NCBI GenBank assembly: GCA_002498385.1 | Contig: DAHH01000016.1 | Coordinates: 214,238 to 274,368, forward strand | Source: Methanobacterium sp. UBA410 | GTDB taxonomy: Archaea > Methanobacteriota > Methanobacteria > Methanobacteriales > Methanobacteriaceae | DNA: 60,131 bases | Direction of reading: 5' to 3' | Part shown: piece after piece, positions 53,327-60,131 of the stretch | How positions within the stretch are numbered: the first letter of the stretch is position 1 | Layout: each line of letters starts with the position of its first letter | Position numbers and translations under genes: made by a program | Notes under the pieces: generated by a model | Database searches by the model: none | What the model was told of the DNA's origin: nothing | Seen by the model: the letters and a program-made list of their open reading frames with translations, nothing else

Positions 53327-54400
53327 TTGAACAGTATTCATACAGAACTTTCTATATTCATTATTACACTTTTATCAACACTGCTTTTCACTCTCTTCAT
53401 AAGGCGGGTGTTAAGATACGCAGATGTGAGAGATAACCCCATAGTAACAGAACAGCGCTACAAAGCAGGAACCCCCACCATGGGTGGGCTTGCAATACTC
53501 CTTGGAGTTCTCCTGGCAGCATGTGTTTACATCACAGACAAAAACTTAATCATCACAGTTGTTATCATGATGGTTGGAGGAATCATAGGACTGGCCGACG
53601 ATCTCATAGGCCTTAAAACCAAGGAATTCCAGAAACTTGTGAAAAGTGTGTCACCAGACCCTATAGAAATAGGCAGATTAACACTTAAAACTGGTGAAAA
53701 TGCCAGAGTCACAACACCTAAAGCAAAAAAAGACTTTAAAAGGCTTCTTGAAGAGAAAAAGATCGAAGTGATCGATGAGGTTCCAATAAAAAAAGAAGAA
53801 AAGGAAAGCGAAAAGATCTTTGCCCAGATACTGGTCTCACTATTTCTTGTGGCAACAGGAGCTGTTAGCACATCTGTAATGGGATTTAACCTTGGCCTTC
53901 TTGTTATCCCAGTTGTTATATTTGGTGTTGTAGGCTCAATAAATGCTGTAAACCTTATAGATGGTATGGATGGACTTGCAGCAGGCATAGTCGGCATAGC
54001 ATCCGCTGCATGTGCAATCTTTTCCATTTCAACAGGCAACTTCGCAGGTTCAACACCATTTTTAGTGATAGCTGGTGCTTGTTTTGGTTTTCTGGCTTTC
54101 AACAGGTATCCCGCAACCATATTCATGGGAGATACAGGTTCTATTGCACTTGGAGCCGGTTACATTACGGCAGCATTTCTGGGAAATGTGATATACTTTG
54201 CAGTGATCGCACTTGCAGTTCCAATAGTTTCAGTTATTGTGAGTCTGATGCACAGAGCTCATATAATAAAGTTACCAGTTGAACCACTGCACCACACATT
54301 AAATTATAAGGGACTATCAGAAAAGAAGATAATAATACTTTATTGGGGCTTAACCCTCATAATATGTGCTGCTGCAATTTATTTTTACCATGCACTTTAA
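53327..54400 (+). CDS. MraY-like glycosyl-phosphate transferase of pseudomurein synthesis
   Basis: This 357-residue polytopic membrane protein belongs to the MraY/WecA family, transferring a sugar-phosphate-linked precursor from UDP to a polyprenyl phosphate. It has AGTPTMGGLAILLGV, the GLADD metal residues (91-92), SINAVNLIDGMDGLAAG (206-220), TIFMGDTGSIALGAG (264-278) and the HH loop VEPLHHTLNYKG (318-329). Residues ~97-165 form an unusually long charged cytoplasmic loop not found in bacterial MraY. The start is TTG with GGTGG upstream. By position and family this is the lipid-precursor step of the pseudomurein pathway. Confidence 0.9.
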   Translation: MNSIHTELSIFIITLLSTLLFTLFIRRVLRYADVRDNPIVTEQRYKAGTPTMGGLAILLGVLLAACVYITDKNLIITVVIMMVGGIIGLADDLIGLKTKEFQKLVKSVSPDPIEIGRLTLKTGENARVTTPKAKKDFKRLLEEKKIEVIDEVPIKKEEKESEKIFAQILVSLFLVATGAVSTSVMGFNLGLLVIPVVIFGVVGSINAVNLIDGMDGLAAGIVGIASAACAIFSISTGNFAGSTPFLVIAGACFGFLAFNRYPATIFMGDTGSIALGAGYITAAFLGNVIYFAVIALAVPIVSVIVSLMHRAHIIKLPVEPLHHTLNYKGLSEKKIIILYWGLTLIICAAAIYFYHAL

Positions 54401-54558
54401 ATTCTGTCTTAATCCCCTTTTAAAGTTAAATTAAAGCACCAAGTTAAAAAAAATGGGTTGTAAAAATAGTTTCTAAAAACAGGTTGTTAAGTTGTAATTT
54501 CAAGCAGTATCAAACCAATAATTGTAAAACAGCAAAACTCTAAGGGAACAGTGAAAAA

Positions 54559-56010
54559 ATGGAACACGTTACCACAGCTTATCTTGCAGAAAAGGTGAAT
54601 GGAAAACTTATAGGGCCTGATAGGGAAATTTCAGGGATATTTAATTTTCTTCATGACGCAAAAGAAGGCGATGCTGTAATAAGGCACAGGATAGATGAAA
54701 AGGGAATTGAAATTGCAGCTTCCAAGGGTGTTTCATGCTTGGTAACTCAAAATCCCCATGAAAAAGCCATTGAAACCGCCAAAAAGCTGGAATTTCCCCT
54801 TATAGTTACAGAAAGAATAGAGCTTGCAAATGCATTTGCAATTCACTGGGCAGTTGAAAACTTTGCAAATGATTCTCTGCGCGTAACTGTAACAGGTACA
54901 AATGGCAAATCCACAACCACCCACATGATCTACAGCATTCTTAAAGAAGCGGGTTACAATACCTACACCAACACAGATTCTAAATCTGAATTCAACACCC
55001 TGATTGACCCTATCGTTTCAAAACAGATTGCAGAGTTTCCAGGTAAAATTGAAGCCATGGCAGTGGAAGTTTCAGAGGTTCAGGGTTGGCTTGGTAAGTT
55101 AATGAAAAACCATGCTGGATTGATGACAGCTGCAGTGAATCCGAGTGTTGTTGTCATTACAAACGTCACCCTTGACCACATAGGTCTTGTAAACTCCATT
55201 GAAGAAACATTTAATGAAGTATCAGGCTCAGTAAAAGCTCTCCACAATGGAAACCATACATTTGCAGTTTTAAACCATGATGATCCACGCGTGAGGAAGA
55301 TGGAAGCTTTCAAAGGCAAAAACACCGCGGTTATCTTCTACGGTGCTGATGCTGATGTGGAGTTTAAAAATGAGGGAATCTTTTACAGGAAAAAACTTCT
55401 AATAAAGGGAGAAGATCTGCCTTTTAAAAGTCAGCACTTCATACAGAACATAATGGCAGCCATAAGCGCAGCTATAACCCTTGGTATTGATTTAAACATC
55501 ATAAAAAAAGCAGTGTCAAATTACAGGCCTTTAAAGAGAAGGTTCAACATATTAAGCCGTGAGCCCCTCATAATAGATGATTTTGCACACAACCCAAATG
55601 GGATAGTTTCAACGATCAAGAGCGCTGCTAAGTTGTGTGAAGGAACTTTACATGTTGTATCTGCAATAAGGGGGTCCAGAGGAAATTCTATAAACCGTTT
55701 AAATGCAGAGGCAATTGCTGATGGTCTTGAAAATATTTCTAAGGATGTTGATTTTACCCTGACCTTGACAACAAGTAGCGACGTTGTTGACCACCTGAAC
55801 ACGGTTGTGGACTCTGAAAAGGCCGTCTTCACAGATACGCTCAAGGATAAAGGTTTAAATTACACTTTACATGAAACACTGCAGAGTGCATTGGAAGAAG
55901 CTTTAAATGCTGCAGCAAAAAATGACACTGTTCTGCTCGTTGGAGCTCAGGGAATGGATCCTGCATCCGAAGTTTTAACAAAAATTGATAAATTTAAACC
56001 CTTAGAGTAA
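54559..56010 (+). CDS. Mur ligase family protein, pseudomurein peptide ligase (MurE/F-like)
   Basis: This 483-residue three-domain Mur ligase begins with a MurE/F-type N-terminal domain (LAEKVNGKLIGPDREISGIF). The central domain has VTGTNGKSTTTHMIYSIL (P-loop 113-119), AVEVSEVQGWLGKLM, NVTLDHIGLVNSIEETF and LNHDDPRV. The C-terminal domain begins at YRPLKRRFNILSREPLIIDD, and IDDFAHNPNGI is the catalytic hinge. It should add amino acids to the pseudomurein stem peptide; which one is not deducible. It follows the MraY-like gene. Confidence 0.9.
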   Translation: MEHVTTAYLAEKVNGKLIGPDREISGIFNFLHDAKEGDAVIRHRIDEKGIEIAASKGVSCLVTQNPHEKAIETAKKLEFPLIVTERIELANAFAIHWAVENFANDSLRVTVTGTNGKSTTTHMIYSILKEAGYNTYTNTDSKSEFNTLIDPIVSKQIAEFPGKIEAMAVEVSEVQGWLGKLMKNHAGLMTAAVNPSVVVITNVTLDHIGLVNSIEETFNEVSGSVKALHNGNHTFAVLNHDDPRVRKMEAFKGKNTAVIFYGADADVEFKNEGIFYRKKLLIKGEDLPFKSQHFIQNIMAAISAAITLGIDLNIIKKAVSNYRPLKRRFNILSREPLIIDDFAHNPNGIVSTIKSAAKLCEGTLHVVSAIRGSRGNSINRLNAEAIADGLENISKDVDFTLTLTTSSDVVDHLNTVVDSEKAVFTDTLKDKGLNYTLHETLQSALEEALNAAAKNDTVLLVGAQGMDPASEVLTKIDKFKPLE

Positions 56011-56031
56011 TCAAATTAAGGGCAAAATGAA

Positions 56032-56103
56032 AAATTAAACTTAAAAAGTAAATTAAACTTAAAAAGTAAATTAAACTTAAAAAGTAAATTAAACTTAAAA
56101 AGT
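56032..56103. repeat. Four tandem copies of an 18-bp unit
   Basis: AAATTAAACTTAAAAAGT occurs four times head to tail without mismatch. Confidence 0.97.
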
Positions 56104-56622
56104 AAACTTTAAAACTTAGTCTCAGAAGTAAAATTAAAAAAAAACAATCAATTTCTTATTTTTTTCTTATTTTGATCTCAGTTTTTAAATCCTCTGATTC
56201 TCCAGTTAATTTATATTCAGTTAGTTTATATTCAGAGAGCTTCATCTCACAAGTTAATTCAAAAAAAACATGCTTTCACATTTTTTTCAAATTTTGCTAT
56301 TTCGATGCTTCCAATGTGTTTCAAACTGTATCTCTCAATTAACTGTTATGATTTCATAAATTTAATAGTGGTTTTTAATAGGAGCAGCAATTTTATAGGG
56401 CAATTTATAATTTTATAAGTGACTGTTACAAAATTTAGATCACAAAATAAAACTTCAACAAAACATTTTTAATGGTTCATGAGAATTAGGGAGTAGAAAT
56501 ATTTTTTAAAAAATATTTTCAAAAAAATGTTCATCCAAGGCTTGAGTTAAGTACAAGAAAGGAAATTAAATTTTTAAAATTTCAAGGGCCAAGAACCAAA
56601 TCAATAGATTTGATTTTTCCAT

Positions 56623-56660
56623 GGTATCAGTACGGATGTTAGGTATCAGTACGGATGTTA
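56623..56660. repeat. Two tandem copies of a 19-bp unit
   Basis: GGTATCAGTACGGATGTTA is perfectly duplicated. The unit is unusually GC-rich for this spacer. Confidence 0.97.
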
Positions 56661-56821
56661 AAGTACTAAAAACATTCATCTTGTATCGAAGTTTCCCTGG
56701 AATTTACGCCCATTAATACACATTAACCCGTTATGGATTTTAAGTTTCATAAAGACATTTTAAATACATTTAATCTGATAAACACTGAAAAAACGTTGAA
56801 AAAATTAAAGAGGAGCTTATT

Positions 56822-58348
56822 ATGAATTGTATAGTTATAGGTGCAGGTAATGCAGGACGTCCTGTTGCAAGGATTCTGAACCATGTAGGCAACAAGGTAA
56901 GGATCACAGACAGCAAAAATCTGGAAAAATTCCCGGAGAAGGTGCAAAAAACTCTTCTAAAAATGGAAGAGGAGGGAGTGGAGCTACAACTTGGCTCGAA
57001 CACTCCAGATTTTAATGGTATGGACTCTGCATATGTTTCACCTGCAATACCCAAAAAAGCCCCGATTATGGAAGGAATAGCCAGTAAAATAGAAAACAAG
57101 GAATTAAAGTTAATTAGTAACGAAGATGTATCATGTATAATCAACGATCTGATTGATATAGATACTATAGGAATAACAGGAACCGTTGGTAAGACCAGCA
57201 CCAGCCATGCAATTTATGAGATATTTAAAAACGCCGGGTACAAGGTTTGGCTATGCTCCTCCAGGATGGGCAACCTTTTAAGTGAAACCATAATCGATGG
57301 AATAGTAAAAGGCCTTCCCAAAGAAAATGACATTGCAGTGCTTGAAATACCCCACGGAACCTTAGGAATAATGTTCAAGGTTCATCTTAAGGTGGCTGTG
57401 CTTACAAATATTTATATTGACCACCTCGACGAATTCGACAACTCCATGGAAAAATATGTGGCTAGAAAGCGTTTGATAACATGTTCAAGCGATGTGCTGG
57501 TTGCAGGTGCACCCTGCAGGAAATATGTCGAGGATTTAGATGATACAGTGTTTTACTGTTTTAATGAATCCAAATCCGCTTCAGAAAGTACAAATATCAG
57601 AGAGTACAATTCAAATGACACCTCCAAAAAATCCGAATCTGAACATGAAAAACCTGAACATGAAAATCCCAAATGCCCTGTCTCAGGTTACTACAAAAAT
57701 GGCACATTGGGATTGAAATATAATTTAAAAGGAGTTCCCCACCTATCAAGCGGTGAATCTGGCGAACTCAAAACCCAGTTTAAACCCTGCGGATATTACC
57801 TCGAAAACTCAGTAGGTGCAGCTGCAGCTGCACTGTGTTACGGTTTAGATAAAAAAGCCATCGAACATGGTCTAAGCAAATTCAATGGAGTTCCAGGACG
57901 CATGGAATACGTTGGAAAGTATAATGGGAGGGACGTTTACATTGATCCTTCCCATGTGATTGAAGGATTTATAAAAACCCTCAGTCTCTTTCCAGAGCGA
58001 ACCCTCGTTGTGTTGGTGGAGAATCTTGACACAGCAAACTCTCGAGACAAGCAGAAACTTGGAGAAGTGATTGGCAGATATGCAGATGTCATGATCTGTA
58101 GTGCATACAATGAAACAATGAACAAATTGGACAGAAACGCTGTCCAAGAGATTTTCAAAGGTGCTAAAGACTCAAATGCCCTCAAAATTGGGGTTGATGA
58201 CCTGAAAACAGCTGGAGAAGTTTCAATCAAATATTCAAAACCAGGGGATGTTATAATACATGTGGGTCCCGGTGCCATAACCACCTACGATAGCACCAAG
58301 TTCAAGATGATGTCTGGAATAGAAGAAGGATGTAAAAAATATGAGTAA
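56822..58348 (+). CDS. Mur ligase family protein with MurD-like N-terminus and low-complexity insert
   Basis: This 508-residue ligase starts with a Rossmann-like domain (NCIVIGAGNAGRPVARIL), as in MurD/MurC. The P-loop is ITGTVGKTSTSHAIYEIF (G120-S126), followed by VLEIPHGTLGIMFK, VLTNIYIDHLDEFDN, a Ser/Glu/Lys-rich insert at about 248-286, NSVGAAAAALCYGLDKKAI and VDPSH-like VYIDPSHVIEGF. The glycine-asparagine of the usual GTNGKT is GTVGKT here. GAGGAGC precedes the ATG. The stop overlaps the next gene by eight bases. Part of the pseudomurein peptide ligase set; its amino acid is unknown. Confidence 0.88.
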   Translation: MNCIVIGAGNAGRPVARILNHVGNKVRITDSKNLEKFPEKVQKTLLKMEEEGVELQLGSNTPDFNGMDSAYVSPAIPKKAPIMEGIASKIENKELKLISNEDVSCIINDLIDIDTIGITGTVGKTSTSHAIYEIFKNAGYKVWLCSSRMGNLLSETIIDGIVKGLPKENDIAVLEIPHGTLGIMFKVHLKVAVLTNIYIDHLDEFDNSMEKYVARKRLITCSSDVLVAGAPCRKYVEDLDDTVFYCFNESKSASESTNIREYNSNDTSKKSESEHEKPEHENPKCPVSGYYKNGTLGLKYNLKGVPHLSSGESGELKTQFKPCGYYLENSVGAAAAALCYGLDKKAIEHGLSKFNGVPGRMEYVGKYNGRDVYIDPSHVIEGFIKTLSLFPERTLVVLVENLDTANSRDKQKLGEVIGRYADVMICSAYNETMNKLDRNAVQEIFKGAKDSNALKIGVDDLKTAGEVSIKYSKPGDVIIHVGPGAITTYDSTKFKMMSGIEEGCKKYE

Positions 58349-59966
58349 ACAGAACGTAGAAAACATGAATGAACCCGATTCAAACATGAAACATGAAACA
58401 TATCCAAGAACAACCCAGGCATCATCAGAGGAAAAAGGACCACTTCCACAGGAGGGCACCTACGGAGTTGTGGGTGTCTGTGGAGTGGTTGGAAACCTCA
58501 TCGCAAGGGTGCTCATGGACCATGGCTTCAATGTGACCTGTACAGACATGAAACCTGAGGCTGAGTGCAGATTCGGGTACACACTGGAACCATACCTAAA
58601 AAAGTACAATCCCACCATATATTTTTCAGGCCATCCAGAGTCATTTTTAACTGAACCAGATTACATAATACCCCCACCAAGTCTTCCAAAAACTTCAAAG
58701 CTCTTTAAAAAAATAAAAGAAAGTGGAACAAAGATTTTAGAAGTTGAAGATATTTTAAAGAGGGTTAAACCCGATAAACCAGTTATTTGCATCACTGGAA
58801 CGAACGGTAAAACAACAACAACCACCCTTCTAAAACGTATATGTCGATCTGCTGGTCTGAAACCCACAGAACACGGTTTCAGAGATCTTCAGGGAAACAT
58901 TGATTACATACCACCCTTACAGGGAAGGCTCAATGGAGATGTTGCAGTGCTTGAAACTGGAACTTTCGGATTTCCAGAAGACCTCAAACGGATGGTAAAA
59001 CGCTGCGAACCTTCCTGTGGTATCATGACTAACATTACTCCAGATCACCTTGACAATGATCAGGACTTTTTAAGCTACGCAAACATAAAGGGAGATTTCG
59101 TTGAATACCTGAAGGATAAACAGCTGATTGTGAACTCAGATGATCCAACCCTCTGGGGCTTGATCAAGTCTAAAAACTGTTCTAACATGACAACCTTCGG
59201 TGTGAATTCCAAATCCACAGTGAAAAGTAGGAAAAAATGTTGGTGCGGCCATGAAATTTCCATTGATGAGACCATATCTGGTGTTGGGTATTACGAGTGC
59301 GAATGCGGACTTAAAAGGCCTGAACCTGATTATCTGGCAACAGACATAAAAAATGGTGGCTTTACACTGAAAACACCCCATGGTTCTTTGAGGTTAAATC
59401 CCAAGATAATGGGTCTTCACAACGTTTACAACATTCTGGGTGCTGTTGCAGGAGCCGTTGAATTCTTCAGGATACCTTTGAAGAATGTAAAAGAAGCTGT
59501 TGAAAGTTTTGAAGGGGTTCCAGGACGTCTAGAGCACATATTCACCTTCAATGGGAAGGATGTTATCGTTGACTACGGACACAACCCTGCAGGTGTTGAA
59601 ACTGTGCTGAGGGAACTTAAAAAGGTTTATGATAAATTGACTGTTGTCGTTACCATTTCATCAGAGTCAGGTGCATCAGGGGATGATGAAATACTCCAGA
59701 AGGCCCTTGAACTTGCAGATTTTGTTGTTCCAGCTTCAAGCAGTTCAAGAAGAGCAGCAGAAAAACATTTACCCAATGACAAAATAGCAATGACCAGTAA
59801 ATCTCGGGAAGAATTCAAAAAGGGAACCCTTGGAGCAACACAGGACCAGGTGATTGAAGGGTTGAAAAAGGGTCTAAAATGTGATGCCCGTGCAGTTGTG
59901 TGCCTTGGTGAAGCCGCCTTCAAGTACAAAAAAGCAATTGTCTCCCTGAAAACCATTGAACTGTGA
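58341..59966 (+). CDS. Mur ligase family protein with MurD-like N-terminus and CxC/CxC zinc-type insert
   Basis: This 541-residue ligase has a disordered ~35-residue start, a Rossmann-like domain (YGVVGVCGVVGNLIARVLMD), and the P-loop ITGTNGKTTTTTLL (153-164). Then come VLETGTFGFPEDLKRM, NITPDHLDNDQDFLSYANIK and VNSDDPTLWG. At residues 300-322 C300-x-C302 and C320-x-C322 form a small zinc-knuckle-like insert in the central domain. The C-terminal domain has GVPGRLEHIFTFNGKDVIVD and DYGHNPAGVETVL. The start overlaps the previous ligase gene by eight bases. It is a pseudomurein ligase by family and position, substrate unknown. Confidence 0.88.
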   Translation: MSKQNVENMNEPDSNMKHETYPRTTQASSEEKGPLPQEGTYGVVGVCGVVGNLIARVLMDHGFNVTCTDMKPEAECRFGYTLEPYLKKYNPTIYFSGHPESFLTEPDYIIPPPSLPKTSKLFKKIKESGTKILEVEDILKRVKPDKPVICITGTNGKTTTTTLLKRICRSAGLKPTEHGFRDLQGNIDYIPPLQGRLNGDVAVLETGTFGFPEDLKRMVKRCEPSCGIMTNITPDHLDNDQDFLSYANIKGDFVEYLKDKQLIVNSDDPTLWGLIKSKNCSNMTTFGVNSKSTVKSRKKCWCGHEISIDETISGVGYYECECGLKRPEPDYLATDIKNGGFTLKTPHGSLRLNPKIMGLHNVYNILGAVAGAVEFFRIPLKNVKEAVESFEGVPGRLEHIFTFNGKDVIVDYGHNPAGVETVLRELKKVYDKLTVVVTISSESGASGDDEILQKALELADFVVPASSSSRRAAEKHLPNDKIAMTSKSREEFKKGTLGATQDQVIEGLKKGLKCDARAVVCLGEAAFKYKKAIVSLKTIEL

Positions 59967-60131
59967 TTTTAATTTTATTTTCGTTTTTCCCAACATCAAA
60001 ATTTAAGTATTAGATATCCTAAAACAAGTACCTTAAACTAACTTTAAAATTCCTTAACTTTAAAAGTTCCTTAAAAGATTTAATGAAAACATTTTAAAAT
60101 GTGTGAAAAAATTGAAGAAATGTAAAGAAAT

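Larger units (their letters stand above)
56011..56821. other. Longest spacer in the window, inside the pseudomurein cluster
   Basis: This 811-base AT-rich gap separates the first Mur ligase from the second. It contains the 18-bp x4 repeat (56032-56103), a TTCAGTTAGTTTATA duplication near 56209-56235 and the 19-bp x2 repeat (56623-56660). No ORF with a ribosome site and no RNA gene was seen. Promoter elements of the next gene probably lie near 56740-56775. Confidence 0.6.

Noticed and set aside
53527..54126. 199-residue open frame on the minus strand
   Set aside because: It lies wholly antisense to the MraY-like gene, has no recognisable domain or ribosome site, and mirrors the hydrophobic codons of that gene.

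Overview
The window is a methanogen chromosome segment, almost certainly order Methanobacteriales and most likely a mesophilic Methanobacterium; the species is not determined. Several features support this: the C-terminal half of a split family B DNA polymerase beside ribosomal protein S8e, a run of pseudomurein cell-wall genes (MraY-like transferase, three Mur-type ligases, a CarB-like ATP-grasp enzyme), methanogenesis genes (mch, mtxX, a DUF1890/DUF1894 pair), methanogen-type thyA and metE, an archaeal exosome/RNase P/proteasome gene string, and a tRNA-Ala with G3:U70. Coding DNA is moderately AT-rich and the spacers are very AT-rich, with oligo-T gene ends.

Layout. 0.2-8.8 kb: riboflavin/F420 reductase arfC, tatD, a cis-prenyltransferase, mtxX, a zinc-ribbon tail-anchored protein, hemL-cbiC, small membrane proteins, hypE. 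9.4-14.6 kb (+): S8e-polB2, a HAD hydrolase, a winged-helix AAA ATPase, a PsbP-like/sortase fusion. 15.2-26.3 kb (-): a PfkB kinase and HisA-like protein, then the RNA/protein quality-control superoperon. Read in transcription order this is rpl15e, a COG1325 RNA-binding protein, rnp3, rnp2, psmA, SBDS, rrp4, rrp41, rrp42, rpl37ae, rpoP, Brix, pcc1, pfdB, DUF3194. 26.7-36.2 kb (-): ribC, mch, metE-thyA, a TetR regulator fused to an ATC-hydrolase-like domain with a stand-alone paralogue, DUF1894/DUF1890/membrane protein, a GNAT. 36.3-48.8 kb: tRNA-Ala, hypB, hypA, prs, a DEAD-box helicase, lonB, cobQ, trkA, two tRNA-Gly. 49.1-51.7 kb: a CBS protein, nikR, a methyltransferase, hycI. 52-60 kb (+): the pseudomurein cluster.

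How the genes work together. A nickel/cobalt/tetrapyrrole theme runs through the window (hemL, cbiC, cobQ, nikR, hypA, hypB, hypE, hycI), fitting Ni-hydrogenases, F430 and corrinoids. A second theme is RNA metabolism. The third is cell-wall assembly, including the sortase and the cis-prenyltransferase.

Most unusual observations: (1) the hycI maturation protease has no usable start in its own frame, but an ATG overlapping the upstream stop reaches it by a -1 shift at an A7 run that is in phase as the slippery heptamer A AAA AAA; (2) five 17-18 bp direct repeats beginning TGAC lie over the probable promoter of the TetR fusion regulator; (3) the spacers carry many short (15-22 bp) tandem duplications of unrelated sequence; (4) nikR is followed by an undescribed PRMT-like methyltransferase and hycI and preceded by palindromes.
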